Positions 24,277-33,003 are shown, counted from the first letter of the stretch. The stretch is 64,000 bases of DNA from an uncultured Anaerolineae bacterium (GCA_905479495.1 CAJQMR010000024.1:53589-117588); one strand, 5' to 3'. Made by a program: numbers and translations. The notes: generated from the sequence alone by a model not told the origin.

Positions 24277-24969
24277 ATGCAAACAATTGGCTTATTAGGC
24301 GGTATGAGTTGGGAAAGCACGGAACTGTACTATCGCCTGATTAATGAAAAAGTGAAACAGAGATTAGGCGGTCTGCATTCGGCTAAAATTGTTTTGGTCA
24401 GCGTCGATTTTCAGGAGATTGAAACATTGCAGCATCAAAACAGGTGGGAAGAAGCAGGCCACTTGTTGGCGCAGGCTGGTCAGCAAGTGGAAGCAGCTGG
24501 GGCCGATTTTCTGCTTATCTGCACCAACACGATGCACAAAGTGGCCCCGCAAATCGAGCAGGCTATCAGCATCCCTATTTTGCACCTGGCCGACGCAACG
24601 GCCGTTCGCATCCAGCAAAAAGGACTCAAAAAAGTCGGTCTGCTGGGCACAAACTTCACCATGGAGCAGGATTTCTACCGGGGACGGCTGGAGCAACACG
24701 GCCTGGAAATCATCGTGCCCAACGCCGCCGACCGGGCTATCGTACACGGCGTCATTTACGACGAGCTTTGCCTAGGCCAGGTGCAAGACGCCTCGCGCCA
24801 GGAGTTTCTGCGCATCATCGACGACCTTCATGCGCAAGGAGCCGAGGGCATCATCGAGGGCTGTACCGAAATTGTGATGTTGGTGCAGCAGCAGCACACC
24901 AACGTGCCCCTGTTTGATACGACGGCAATTCACGCGGAAGAGGCTGTCGAGCGGGCGCTGGGAAATTGA
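24277..24969 (+). CDS. Aspartate/glutamate racemase family protein
   Basis: The 230-residue protein matches the cofactor-independent Asp/Glu racemase family: MQTIGLLGGMSWESTELYY start, FLLICTNTMHKVAP with Cys82, and GIIEGCTEIVML with Cys196, the pair that acts as base and acid. It should interconvert L- and D-amino acids, aspartate by family, although the broad-range YgeA/RacX type is equally possible. The D-isomer could feed wall peptide or signalling. It is followed by the decarboxylase gene after 4 bp, with an ATG overlap region, so they are likely co-translated. Confidence 0.88.
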   Translation: MQTIGLLGGMSWESTELYYRLINEKVKQRLGGLHSAKIVLVSVDFQEIETLQHQNRWEEAGHLLAQAGQQVEAAGADFLLICTNTMHKVAPQIEQAISIPILHLADATAVRIQQKGLKKVGLLGTNFTMEQDFYRGRLEQHGLEIIVPNAADRAIVHGVIYDELCLGQVQDASRQEFLRIIDDLHAQGAEGIIEGCTEIVMLVQQQHTNVPLFDTTAIHAEEAVERALGN

Positions 24970-24973
24970 GGCA

Positions 24974-26368
24974 ATGATGAATCAACAGCTTAAAGAAGAT
25001 AAACGGAACCAATCCGCACTCCTGGCAACGGCCGTTCAAGCCGCCAATGAATTTTTAGGCAGTTTAGACAGCCGGAAAGCGGCCGTTTTTCCTCATGACC
25101 AATACAACGCTACCGATCTACCAGAGATTGGCCTGGGTGCCGAGGCGGCTTTAGCCCAGTTCCGCACCCGATACGAATCCGGACTGGCAGGCAGCGCTGG
25201 GTCGCGCTACTTTGGCTTTGTCACCGGCGGCAGCACCCCCGCCTCACTGGTCGGCGATTGGCTGGCCGCCGCCTACGACCAAAATCCAGCGGCGGACGAA
25301 GATTCCAACGCGCCGCAGGTGGAGCAGGAAGCGATTCATTGGCTACGGCAGCTTTTTGGCTTGCCAGATAGCTTCGTGGGCACGTTTGTCAGCGGAGCCA
25401 CGGTGAGCAACTTTGTGGGATTGGCCCAGGCAAGACAATGGATTGGCCAGCAGCAGGGGGCAAACGTGGCCGAAGATGGGTTGTGGGGGATACGGCCGTT
25501 TCCCATCCTGGCCGCCACACCCCATTCCAGCGCCAAAAAAGCGTTGGCCATGCTGGGGCTGGGCCGACAGGCAATTACCCCCGTGCCCACGCTGCCCAAC
25601 CGGGAAGCGATGGATGTGGCGGCGCTGGCCGAAATTTTGGCCACGCTGGACCAGCCAGCCGTGGTCATTGCCAGCGGCGGCACGGTCAACACGGTCGATT
25701 TTGATGATTTGCAAGCCATCGCTGACCTAAAGCAGAAGCATAACTTCTGGCTGCACCTGGACGCGGCGTTTGGCGGCTTTGCTGCCTGCTCGCCCCAGTT
25801 TGCTCATCTGCTTACCGGCCAGGAAACGGCCGATTCGATCACCATCGACGCGCATAAATGGCTCAACGTGCCTTATGACTCGGCCATGACCTTCACCCGC
25901 CATCCTGAATTGCAACTGGCAGCGTTCCAAAATTCGGCCGTTTACCTGGGTGACGTAAAAGAGAATCCCAGCCTGGTGCATTGGACGCCGCAAAATTCGC
26001 GCCGCTTTCGGGCTCTGCCTGCCTGGATGACCTTGCTGGCCTACGGCCGTTCCGGCTACCAGGACATCGTGGAGCGCAACTGCGCCCAGGCGCGCTGGCT
26101 GGGCGAGCAAATCGAACAGTCGGAGCAGTTCCGCCTGCTGGCTCCGGTGCGGCTTAACTGCGTTTGTTTCACCCCGGCAAGCAACCCCAGCCTGCCCCAG
26201 ATTCAGGAATTTTTGGCCAAGGTGCGGGACGACGGCCGTATCTACCTGACACAAACGGTGTACCAGGGCCAACCAGCCATTCGGGCCGCTTTTTCCAACT
26301 GGCAAACGGAGCAGCGGGATATGAAGATTTGTTGGCAGGCGCTGCAAGAGTTGATCAGTGAAAAGTGA
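24974..26368 (+). CDS. Group II PLP-dependent amino-acid decarboxylase
   Basis: About 464 residues from ATG 24974 (the upstream extension overlaps the racemase). It belongs to the aromatic-amino-acid/glutamate decarboxylase family: SRYFGFVTGGSTPASLVGDW in the N-terminal half, FVSGATVSNFVGLAQAR, the PLP lysine in DAHKWLNVPYDSAM, and NSRRFRALPAWMTLLAYG near the end. The substrate (tyrosine, tryptophan, glutamate, cysteine-sulfinate) cannot be decided. Neighbours deal with amino acids and export, which fits a branch producing an amine. It ends just before AzlC with a family E repeat of about 15 bp. Confidence 0.85.
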   Translation: MMNQQLKEDKRNQSALLATAVQAANEFLGSLDSRKAAVFPHDQYNATDLPEIGLGAEAALAQFRTRYESGLAGSAGSRYFGFVTGGSTPASLVGDWLAAAYDQNPAADEDSNAPQVEQEAIHWLRQLFGLPDSFVGTFVSGATVSNFVGLAQARQWIGQQQGANVAEDGLWGIRPFPILAATPHSSAKKALAMLGLGRQAITPVPTLPNREAMDVAALAEILATLDQPAVVIASGGTVNTVDFDDLQAIADLKQKHNFWLHLDAAFGGFAACSPQFAHLLTGQETADSITIDAHKWLNVPYDSAMTFTRHPELQLAAFQNSAVYLGDVKENPSLVHWTPQNSRRFRALPAWMTLLAYGRSGYQDIVERNCAQARWLGEQIEQSEQFRLLAPVRLNCVCFTPASNPSLPQIQEFLAKVRDDGRIYLTQTVYQGQPAIRAAFSNWQTEQRDMKICWQALQELISEK

Positions 26369-26383
26369 TAAGTGAAAAGTTAT
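26354..26383. repeat. Family E repeat at a stop codon
   Basis: AAAAGTGATAAGTGAAAAG units cover the stop codon of the decarboxylase, which reads SEK at its end. Related units are at 6700, 13168 and 30200. Confidence 0.6.
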
Positions 26384-27101
26384 GTTAACTGAGACGCAAT
26401 TGGAAAACGGCCGTTCCCTCAACAAAACAGCCCTGTGGCAAGGCATCAAAGCGGAACTGCCCATCACCATCGGCGTCATTCCCTTCGGCATGATTTATGG
26501 CGTGTTGGGCCTGTCGGCCGGGCTGACACCGCTGCAAGCCCAGGCGATGTCCTCAATTGTGTTTGCCGGGTCGGCTCAATTTTTGGGGGCGCAGCTCATC
26601 AGCGTGGGTACGCCCATTCCCATTTTGTGGCTGACGACGTTTATCGTGAATCTACGACACGTGCTGTACAGCACGTCGCTGGGGCCAGACGTGCAGCATT
26701 TGTCGCGCAAATGGCGCTGGCTGCTGGCCTACCTGCTCACCGATGAGGCATACGCGGCAACGGCCGTTCATTACGGCGACAAACAAATCCCCCTCAGACA
26801 CAAACATTATTTCTGGCTGGGCGCTGGTCTTACTTTATGGACAACGTGGCAGGTGAGTACGGCCGTTGGCATTTTGCTCGGCACGCAGGTCCCACCAGAA
26901 TGGGGCTTAGACTTCACTTTGGCGCTCACCTTCATTGGTATCGTCGTGCCCACGCTAAAAGATCGGCCTAACATGATGGCTGCACTGACCGCTGGACTGG
27001 TGGCAGTGCTCACCTTTAGCTGGCCATACAAGCTTGGCCTGATGGCCGCCACGCTCGCGGGCATCGGCATCGGCGTCTGGCTGGAAAACCGCAAAAAGTG
27101 A
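26382..27101 (+). CDS. azlC: AzlC-family branched-chain amino acid exporter subunit
   Basis: The 239-residue protein has about five or six membrane helices and the AzlC family pattern LPITIGVIPFGMIYGVLGL, IVFAGSAQFLGAQLIS and FIVNLRHVLYSTSL. AzlC works with the small AzlD to export branched-chain and other hydrophobic amino acids. The azlD partner follows at 27190 after an 88-bp repeat-filled gap. Together with the ThrE pair at 30320 the region holds two amino-acid export systems. N-terminal 20 residues (MLTETQLENGRSLNKT) are poorly conserved and carry an ACGGCCGT octamer. Confidence 0.92.
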   Translation: MLTETQLENGRSLNKTALWQGIKAELPITIGVIPFGMIYGVLGLSAGLTPLQAQAMSSIVFAGSAQFLGAQLISVGTPIPILWLTTFIVNLRHVLYSTSLGPDVQHLSRKWRWLLAYLLTDEAYAATAVHYGDKQIPLRHKHYFWLGAGLTLWTTWQVSTAVGILLGTQVPPEWGLDFTLALTFIGIVVPTLKDRPNMMAALTAGLVAVLTFSWPYKLGLMAATLAGIGIGVWLENRKK

Positions 27102-27103
27102 AA

Positions 27104-27165
27104 TCCGCAGATTGGCGCAGATTTCGCAGATTTTTTCTCTGCGTCTTTGCGCCTCTGCATTAATT
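27104..27165. repeat. Families A and B between azlC and azlD
   Basis: CCGCAGATTGGCGCAGATTT and TCTCTGCGTCTTTGCGCCTC units fill the gap; no gene is seen here. Confidence 0.6.
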
Positions 27166-27189
27166 TTTTTTCACAATGGATAAACTACT

Positions 27190-27495
27190 ATGAATCTTTG
27201 GATTGCAATTTTGGGAATGGGCATCATCACCTATGCCATTCGGCTGGTGCCGATTTGGCTGCTGGAGCGGGCTACCATTAGCGTTGGCTGGCGGCAGGCG
27301 CTGCGTTTTGTGCCTGCGGCCGTACTTTCCGCTATCATTTTGCCGGAATTGATGATGCCCGGTGGCGCTTTTGATCTATCGCTGGGTAACGCCCGTCTGC
27401 TAGCAGGCTTGGTAGCCATCCTGGTTGCCTGGCGCACGAAGAATATTTTGTGGACGTTGGCGGTGGGAATGGTGTTGTTGTGGGTGCTTGGGTGA
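27190..27495 (+). CDS. azlD: AzlD-family branched-chain amino acid exporter subunit
   Basis: A 101-residue protein with four hydrophobic segments, starting MNLWIAILGMGIITYAIRL and containing ALRFVPAAVLSAIILPEL, the AzlD pattern (residues about 38-55). It is the small partner of AzlC upstream and would complete a branched-chain amino acid exporter. Length is normal for the family. Confidence 0.9.
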   Translation: MNLWIAILGMGIITYAIRLVPIWLLERATISVGWRQALRFVPAAVLSAIILPELMMPGGAFDLSLGNARLLAGLVAILVAWRTKNILWTLAVGMVLLWVLG

Positions 27496-27562
27496 AGCAA
27501 GTGGCAAGTAAATGGTAAGCTGAACTTGCAAACCTGCAACTTGCAACCTTTTCGAGGTGAAA

Positions 27563-28315
27563 ATGATTGAGGAATTTGTAGAAGTTGGTGTTGTCAAAGA
27601 ACTGTATCGTTTTCCGGTGAAATCGATGCGCGGAGAAGCGTTGGCGGAAGCACACGGGTATTGGCACGGGCTGGATGGAGACCGGCGCTATGCGTTTGTA
27701 CGCTCAGACAATCGTTCAGGATTTCCCTGGCTGACGGGGCGTCATCTGCCCCAGCTGCTGCAATACACGCCGCGCTACACATTGCCAGATGATGTGGCTG
27801 ATTCGCCTGTGGAAGTGGAGTTGCCAGACGGCCGTATCCTCCCCATCGACGCCCCTGAACTGAATCAGGAACTGGCAGACGCATACGGCAAACCGGTCAA
27901 TCTAATTAAAATTGGGCGCGGCGCGTTTGACAGCCAGGTCATTTCGGTGATGAGTACAGCCACGGTGGCAGACTTAAGTGAGACGATTGGTACGGCCGTT
28001 GGGGGAAAAATTTCCCCTTTGCGCTTTCGGCAAAACATCATCATTGACCCATTTGACGATCAGCCCTTTGTGGAAGAACGCTGGCTGGACAGCAGCCTGG
28101 TTTTTGGCAATGCACCAGATGGGCTGCGCCTGCGGCTCAACCGGCGCATTCAGCGCTGTGTCATGATCAACATCGATCCTGAAACATCTGAAAAAGAGCC
28201 CGCTGTTCTAAAAACGGTGGCCCAAACGCGGCAAAATTGCGCAGGAGTGTACGGCAGCACAGAGCACCCCGGCATGATTCGCGTGGGAGATGTAGTGAAG
28301 TTGGTGCGTTTGTGA
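27563..28315 (+). CDS. MOSC-domain protein
   Basis: About 250 residues from ATG 27563 (GAGG site upstream; the GTG at 27557 is also in frame). The N-terminal domain ELYRFPVKSMRGEALAEA is the MOSC N-terminal beta-barrel, and the C-terminal part has FRQNIIIDPFDD and the conserved Cys in NRRIQRCVMINIDPET with a QTRQNCAGVYG end. MOSC proteins carry sulfur or bind the molybdenum cofactor in sulfuration or amidoxime reduction; the partner is unknown. The genome also encodes Mo/W enzymes (formate dehydrogenase, AOR) in this window, which is suggestive only. Confidence 0.82.
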   Translation: MIEEFVEVGVVKELYRFPVKSMRGEALAEAHGYWHGLDGDRRYAFVRSDNRSGFPWLTGRHLPQLLQYTPRYTLPDDVADSPVEVELPDGRILPIDAPELNQELADAYGKPVNLIKIGRGAFDSQVISVMSTATVADLSETIGTAVGGKISPLRFRQNIIIDPFDDQPFVEERWLDSSLVFGNAPDGLRLRLNRRIQRCVMINIDPETSEKEPAVLKTVAQTRQNCAGVYGSTEHPGMIRVGDVVKLVRL

Positions 28316-28318
28316 AAA

Positions 28319-28360
28319 TAAGTAATTGGAAATTACTGATTTACCCAATTACTCAATTAC
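28319..28360. repeat. Family C inverted repeat
   Basis: AGTAATTGGAAATTACTGAT and CCCAATTACTCAATTAC form a hairpin between the MOSC gene and the cupin gene. Confidence 0.6.
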
Positions 28361-28377
28361 ACCTCTTGGAGTGACCT

Positions 28378-28698
28378 GTGGAAGCATTTACGATTCAAAA
28401 ACTCATTACAGAACAGGCAGCGGGGGAACGGCCATATCTAGAATTTCTGCGTCACGATTCCATGAGTCTGGGATTGTACGTGCTGCCTGCCGATGGTATT
28501 GATCCCCAGCAGCCACATGATGAGGATGAAGTCTATTATATTGTCAGCGGCCAGGGGCAAATTACGGTGGGCGAAGAAACCGAGCCGGTGCAGCCGGGCA
28601 GCATCGTTTTTGTCGCTGCTCACGTGCCTCACAAATTCCATGACATTTTAGAAGACCTCAAAATTTTGGTCTTCTTTGCTCCGCCAGAAACCAACTAA
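28378..28698 (+). CDS. Small cupin-domain protein
   Basis: The 106-residue protein starts at GTG 28378 behind a TTGGAG site. It is a single cupin barrel: PHDEDEVYYIVSGQGQI supplies the first metal-binding motif (His and two acidic residues) and GSIVFVAAHVPHKFHDI the second (His). Such proteins are dioxygenases, isomerases or binding proteins, and no substrate is indicated. It is followed at once by the PhzF-like gene. Confidence 0.82.
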   Translation: MEAFTIQKLITEQAAGERPYLEFLRHDSMSLGLYVLPADGIDPQQPHDEDEVYYIVSGQGQITVGEETEPVQPGSIVFVAAHVPHKFHDILEDLKILVFFAPPETN

Positions 28699-28711
28699 AC
28701 AGGAAACAATC

Positions 28712-29599
28712 ATGCCCACCTACCCTTTTATGCAAGTGGATGCCTTTACGGAACGGCCGTTAGCCGGGAATCCCTGCGCCATCATTTTTGCGGCCGACAG
28801 CTTAAGCGACGACCAAATGCTGGCCATCGCCAAAGAGATGAATCTTTCTGAAACCGCATTTGTGCTGAAGTCGTCTGTGGCGGATGTGCGGGCGCGTTAT
28901 TTCACCCCCGCTGAGGAAATTCCGCTGGCGGGGCATCCCACCATCGCCACGATCCATGCCTTGGTGGAAACGGAACACATTCAACTTCAGGGTGATTACA
29001 CGAAAATATCGCTCGAACTGCAAGTCGGGCCAATTCACATCGAACTGCACGCTACCAGCACAGGCGTGCGCGTGGTGATGAACCAGAAGAAGCCGCAGTT
29101 TTTGGCAACCTTCTCCCCGGAAGAAGTGATGCCCCACTTTGGCCTGGAAACGACCGACTGCCTGCCAGACTTCCCCCCGCAAATTGTCAGCACCGGCACG
29201 CCGCAGCTCATGATTCCTGTGCGCGATTTAGACGCGCTGCGGCGCGCCAAGCTGAACACCGCCACCTACCCTGCCTTCCGCCACAGCGCGGGATTTTTCA
29301 GCCCACACTTGTTTTGCCTGCAAGGTGCCACCGACCAGGGCGACACCTTTGCCCGTCACTTCGGCGTGCCGCCAGACACGATGGAAGATCCGTTCACCGG
29401 ATCGGCCACAGGCGGTATGGCGGCCTATTTGTGGCACCATCACCTGCTTAGCAAACCTACCTTCATCGCCGAGCAAGGCCACTGGATGAACCGCCCCGGC
29501 CAGGCGCAGGTGGAGATAATTGGCCCACCAGACGATATTGAAACGGTGAAGGTGGGCGGTACGGCCGTAACCGTCATGCGCGGTGAATTAACCATCTAG
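28712..29599 (+). CDS. PhzF-family isomerase
   Basis: About 295 residues from ATG 28712. The PhzF fold is clear: VDAFTERPLAGNPCAIIF at the start, the catalytic Glu in MNLSETAFVL, EIPLAGHPTIATIHAL, and EDPFTGSATGGMAAYLW at the C-terminal half. PhzF enzymes isomerise a double bond or epimerise (diaminopimelate epimerase-like fold), and most members have no known substrate. It follows the cupin gene by 13 bp and is likely co-transcribed. Confidence 0.88.
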   Translation: MPTYPFMQVDAFTERPLAGNPCAIIFAADSLSDDQMLAIAKEMNLSETAFVLKSSVADVRARYFTPAEEIPLAGHPTIATIHALVETEHIQLQGDYTKISLELQVGPIHIELHATSTGVRVVMNQKKPQFLATFSPEEVMPHFGLETTDCLPDFPPQIVSTGTPQLMIPVRDLDALRRAKLNTATYPAFRHSAGFFSPHLFCLQGATDQGDTFARHFGVPPDTMEDPFTGSATGGMAAYLWHHHLLSKPTFIAEQGHWMNRPGQAQVEIIGPPDDIETVKVGGTAVTVMRGELTI

Positions 29600-29631
29600 G
29601 TGCGACGCACTTAGGAAAGTGCGTCGCACCT
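29598..29631. terminator. Family F inverted repeat, short loop
   Basis: 15-bp arms AGGTGCGACGCACTT and AAGTGCGTCGCACCT with a 4-base loop, directly after the PhzF stop. Very stable; likely a terminator, though no U-run follows. Confidence 0.7.
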
Positions 29632-29646
29632 CCAAATGGAGCAACC

Positions 29647-30201
29647 ATGAAAGATTACACAACACTACCTAAAACAGAAATTCGGCGCAGCGACCGGGCA
29701 GTGGAAGATGAGGCCTGGATTCGGGAGCAGCTGCATCGTGCGGCCGTGGGCATTTTGGCCACAACTCAGGGTGATCAACCTTTTCTCAACAGCAATTTAT
29801 TTGTTTATGATGAAGCAGCCCACGCCATTTACATGCATACGGCACGGGTGGGCCGCACGGCGGGCAACCTGGCCCGCGAAGCCAAGATTTGCTTCACGGT
29901 TTTTGAGATGGGCCGCCTGCTGCCTGCGGACGAAGCGCTGGAGTTTAGCGTGGAATACAGCGGGGTGACGGTGTTTGGCACGGCCGTAACCATCACTGAT
30001 CCCATCGAAGCCAAACACGGCCTGCAACTTCTGCTGGACAAATACGCCCCGCACCTGCGCCCCGATGAACATTATCGCGGCATCACCCCGGAAGAACTGA
30101 AGCGAACGGCCGTTTACCGCATCAACATTCACGAATGGAGCGGCAAGAAGAAGGAAGTGGCGGCTGACTTTCCAGGGGCTTTTTACTACAGCCCGCAATA
30201 G
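29647..30201 (+). CDS. Pyridoxamine 5'-phosphate oxidase-like flavoprotein (NimA-type)
   Basis: The 184-residue protein resembles the split-barrel flavin/F420-binding family: WIREQLHRAAVGILATT and YMHTARVGRTAGNLAREAKICFTVFEMG, with FSVEYSGVTVFGTAV. Members near nitroimidazole-resistance NimA bind FMN or heme and reduce various substrates. Gene context gives no clear role. The gene sits between two stable hairpins, suggesting it has its own transcript. Confidence 0.75.
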   Translation: MKDYTTLPKTEIRRSDRAVEDEAWIREQLHRAAVGILATTQGDQPFLNSNLFVYDEAAHAIYMHTARVGRTAGNLAREAKICFTVFEMGRLLPADEALEFSVEYSGVTVFGTAVTITDPIEAKHGLQLLLDKYAPHLRPDEHYRGITPEELKRTAVYRINIHEWSGKKKEVAADFPGAFYYSPQ

Positions 30202-30263
30202 TAAAAAGTAAAAAGTGAAAAGTGAAAAGTCCACTTATCACTTTTTACTTATCACTTATCACT
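30200..30263. repeat. Family E inverted repeat
   Basis: AAAAAGTAAAAAGTGAAAAG and CTTATCACTTTTTACTTATC arms; located after the flavoprotein stop. Confidence 0.65.
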
Positions 30264-30319
30264 GCTTTTCAGCCATTTCGCCAGTCGTCAGCCAGAAATG
30301 ATCGCTGTATAGTTTGGGC

Positions 30320-31147
30320 ATGGAACAATCACATCCGCCGGGAATTTTTCCGGCACATGACGCGGCCCATAAACGGCCGCTTGCCTACCACGAACTGCGC
30401 GACATCATCGACCTGAGCCTGTGGGCCGGGCAAATGCTGCTGCAATACGGGGCCACCAGCCAGCGCGTGGAGGAATCCGTACACCGTATCGGCACCGCCC
30501 TGGGCTGTGACTGGCTCGACATCCTGGTCTCGCCTAACGTCATTACCATTACCGCCTCCAGCGGCTCCGAATTTCGCACCAAGCTGCGTCGCGTTGTCTC
30601 GCTGGGCGTGGACTTAGGCAAAGTCACAGCTATCAATGACCTGAGCCGCCGCATCAATAATGGCGAGCTGGATCGCTTCCAAACCCGCACAGAATTGGAA
30701 CAAATTGACCAGATGCCGCGCAGCTACAACCGCTGGCTGGTGGTGGTCATGGTGGGATTGGCCTGCGCCGCCTTCAGCCGCCTATTTGGCGGTGACTGGA
30801 TTATCTTTGGCATCACCTTTGGTGCGGCGGCCGTGGCTATGTTTTTGCGGCAGACCCTTCACCGTCTTTATTTTAATCCGCTCCTGGTCGTGGTGGCTTG
30901 CGCTTTTGTGGCGGGCGGGCTGGCCAGCACAGCCGGTTTGTTTAACTTGAGCGATCAACCAGAGACGGCGTTGGCTGCGGCCGTTTTGCTGCTGGTGCCC
31001 GGTGTGCCGCTCATCAATGCCGCTCAAGACCTCATTCGCGGCCATCTGGTTACAGGCATTACGCGTGGCGTCACCGGCCTGCTTATCTCCCTGGCCATCG
31101 CCCTGGGCCTGCTGCTCGCCATTAGCCTGACAGGGGTGTCATTATGA
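30320..31147 (+). CDS. Threonine/serine exporter ThrE family, N-terminal component
   Basis: About 275 residues from ATG 30320 (the frame from 30314 starts at TTG). An N-terminal cytoplasmic region (DLSLWAGQMLLQYGATSQRVEESVHRIG) precedes about five membrane helices from residue 145 on, and the segment VSPNVITITASSGSEFRTKLRRV is typical of the ThrE/DUF1212 family. With the following 157-residue protein it forms the split ThrE exporter that many bacteria have. It would expel threonine and serine. Confidence 0.85.
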   Translation: MEQSHPPGIFPAHDAAHKRPLAYHELRDIIDLSLWAGQMLLQYGATSQRVEESVHRIGTALGCDWLDILVSPNVITITASSGSEFRTKLRRVVSLGVDLGKVTAINDLSRRINNGELDRFQTRTELEQIDQMPRSYNRWLVVVMVGLACAAFSRLFGGDWIIFGITFGAAAVAMFLRQTLHRLYFNPLLVVVACAFVAGGLASTAGLFNLSDQPETALAAAVLLLVPGVPLINAAQDLIRGHLVTGITRGVTGLLISLAIALGLLLAISLTGVSL

Positions 31148-31617
31148 ACCCCCTACTGCAAATTTTATTGGAAGATGCTTTTTGGTCGGCCATTGCTGCG
31201 ACAGGCTTTGCCATTTTGTTCAACGTACCACCCCGCGCCCTTCCCGGCTGTGCCCTGGCAGCGGCCTGTGGCCATGCCCTGCGCAGCTGGGTCATGCAGT
31301 TGGGCTTGCCCATCGAGCCAGCAACTTTGCTGGCTGCCACAACAATTGGTTTTCTGGGCTTCTGGTTTGCCCGAAAATTCCAATCGCCCACGGCCATCTT
31401 CACCGTCCCGGCAGTCATTCCTATGGTGCCAGGCACGTTTGCTTTCCGCGCCATGTTGGGCATTTTGGCAATCACCAATATGGGTGTGTTTGGCAGCACG
31501 CCCGTGCTGGTGGAAGCAGAGGTCAACGTAGTTAAAACGGGACTGATTTTGGCCGCGTTGGCCGGTGGAATTATTGCTCCCCGGCTACTGTTTCGGCGGC
31601 AGCGGCCGGTGGTGTAA
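31144..31617 (+). CDS. Threonine/serine exporter ThrE family, C-terminal component
   Basis: A 157-residue membrane protein with four or five helices and the DUF3815-type motif PAVIPMVPGTFAFRAMLG. Its start overlaps the previous gene by ATGA, so the two parts are co-translated. In single-chain ThrE of Corynebacterium these two regions are fused. Confidence 0.85.
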   Translation: MNPLLQILLEDAFWSAIAATGFAILFNVPPRALPGCALAAACGHALRSWVMQLGLPIEPATLLAATTIGFLGFWFARKFQSPTAIFTVPAVIPMVPGTFAFRAMLGILAITNMGVFGSTPVLVEAEVNVVKTGLILAALAGGIIAPRLLFRRQRPVV

Positions 31618-31619
31618 GC

Positions 31620-31687
31620 AGGTAATCAAGTAATTGGGTAACTGAGTAATTCGATCAATTGCCCAATTACTCAATTACTCATTTACA
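31620..31687. repeat. Family C inverted repeat
   Basis: GGTAATCAAGTAATTGGGTA and CCCAATTACTCAATTACTC arms between ThrE part two and the GNAT gene; hairpin-forming and intergenic. Confidence 0.65.
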
Positions 31688-31705
31688 CAGCTAAAAGGAG
31701 GTTTT

Positions 31706-32209
31706 ATGTCGATCACCATCCACCCCATGTACGCAACAGATTGGACGGCCGTTTCCCAAATTTATGCGGATGGGATTGCCACTGGAGAAGCCACATTTGA
31801 AACAGATGTCCCTACCTGGGAAAAATGGGATACCGGCCATCTACCGAATTGCCGCTTTGTGGCTCGCTCCAAGGCCGGAGAGGTGTTGGGGTGGGCAGCC
31901 CTGTCGCCGGTTTCCAGCCGTTGCGTCTATGCTGGCGTGGCCGAAGTAAGCGTCTACGTGGCACCGTCGGCCTGGGGACAGGGTGTGGGCAAACGGTTGT
32001 TGCAAACCCTGGTAGATTGTTCCGAAGCGGAGGGCATCTGGACGCTGCAAGCAGGCATCTTCCCCGAAAACACGGCCAGTGTAAAGCTGCATGAGAAGTT
32101 GGGCTTTCGGGTAGTTGGGCGGCGGGAAAAACTGGGGCAGCAGTACGGCCGTTGGCGGGATGTTCTCTTTCTAGAGCGGCGCAGCCAAAAAGTAGGCATC
32201 CAGGAATAA
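31706..32209 (+). CDS. GNAT-family N-acetyltransferase
   Basis: The 167-residue protein fits the phosphinothricin/methionine sulfoximine acetyltransferase-like branch: SQIYADGIATGEATFET start and VYVAPSAWGQGVGKRLLQTL as the acetyl-CoA pyrophosphate-binding motif (Q/R-x-x-G-x-G), then FPENTASVKLHEKLGFRVVG. It may acetylate an amino group on an amino acid analogue or metabolite. An AGGAGG site lies 5-6 bases before the ATG, one of the strongest in the window. Confidence 0.88.
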   Translation: MSITIHPMYATDWTAVSQIYADGIATGEATFETDVPTWEKWDTGHLPNCRFVARSKAGEVLGWAALSPVSSRCVYAGVAEVSVYVAPSAWGQGVGKRLLQTLVDCSEAEGIWTLQAGIFPENTASVKLHEKLGFRVVGRREKLGQQYGRWRDVLFLERRSQKVGIQE

Positions 32210-32241
32210 AATTGGTCCAATCTTTGAGATTGGACCAATTT
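32209..32241. terminator. 15-bp perfect inverted repeat
   Basis: AAATTGGTCCAATCT and its inverse AGATTGGACCAATTT with a 3-base loop directly at the GNAT stop codon, ahead of the SpoU-type gene. Likely terminator or attenuator. Confidence 0.65.
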
Positions 32242-32254
32242 GGGAAACGCAATT

Positions 32255-32887
32255 ATGCAGCAATATGAAATCCGGCAGTGTGAAGCGGTGGAATGCCAGT
32301 TTCGCTTTCCCGTGGCGGTGGGCGATCCGGCCGGACTGCACTGCCCCCATTGTGGCGAACCAACGGCCCTAGCCGCCACGCCGCCGATCACAGACACGCC
32401 CTTTCCTCAATTTGCGCCGCACTTTACCCATTTGGAACTGCTGCTGGATAATATTCGCAGTCTGTACAACGTGGGAGCCATCATGCGCACGGCCGATGGC
32501 GCAGGGGTAAAGCATCTGCATTTGGGCGGCATCACCGCCCCACCAACCCATCCCAAACTGACCAAAACGGCGCTGGGCGCAGAAAGCGCCTTGCCCTGGA
32601 CGCAGTATCGTAACAGCGTTTACGCTGCCAGACAGCTGAAAGCTGAGGGGCATGAAATTTGGGTATTGGAAGAGGGGGAAACGGCCGTAAATCTCTTCAC
32701 CACTACTTTACCATCCACAGCCAAACAACCCATCCTCCTTGTCATCGGCAACGAAAAAGTCGGCGTCGATCCCGATATCCGCCGTCTGGCCAATCGCACC
32801 TTTGCCTTACCCATGAGCGGCGTCAAAAACTCACTCAACGTGGCCGTGGCCTTTGGCATTGCCATCTACCAAATTCAGTTTGGCTAA
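32255..32887 (+). CDS. SpoU/TrmH-family RNA 2'-O-methyltransferase
   Basis: About 210 residues from ATG 32255. The knotted SPOUT motifs are present: NIRSLYNVGAIMRTADGAG (motif 1, with the RNA-binding Asn and Arg), PILLVIGNEKVGVD (motif 2) and LPMSGVKNSLNVAVAFGIAIYQ (motif 3). A zinc-ribbon-like start (CPHCGEPTAL) is an uncommon extra that may bind RNA. It would methylate the 2'-OH of tRNA or rRNA ribose with SAM. Confidence 0.9.
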   Translation: MQQYEIRQCEAVECQFRFPVAVGDPAGLHCPHCGEPTALAATPPITDTPFPQFAPHFTHLELLLDNIRSLYNVGAIMRTADGAGVKHLHLGGITAPPTHPKLTKTALGAESALPWTQYRNSVYAARQLKAEGHEIWVLEEGETAVNLFTTTLPSTAKQPILLVIGNEKVGVDPDIRRLANRTFALPMSGVKNSLNVAVAFGIAIYQIQFG

Positions 32888-32913
32888 AAATGATGGTTTG
32901 AAATTAATGTTAC

Positions 32914-32987
32914 ATCACGCAAAGGCACTAAAATTTCTCTCCTTTGTGTCTTTACCTCTTTGCGTGAGGCTTCTTATTTCCAATAAT
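32914..32987. repeat. Dispersed repeat element copy 1 (family G, inverted)
   Basis: Opposite orientation to the copy at 44318-44384. Both share an identical 30-bp end beginning ATTATTGGAAATAAGAAG and inverted CACGCAAAG termini around a divergent centre. Intergenic here, between the SpoU-type and phosphotransferase genes. Confidence 0.75.
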
Positions 32988-33003
32988 GCCGAGGAACAGG
33001 ATT

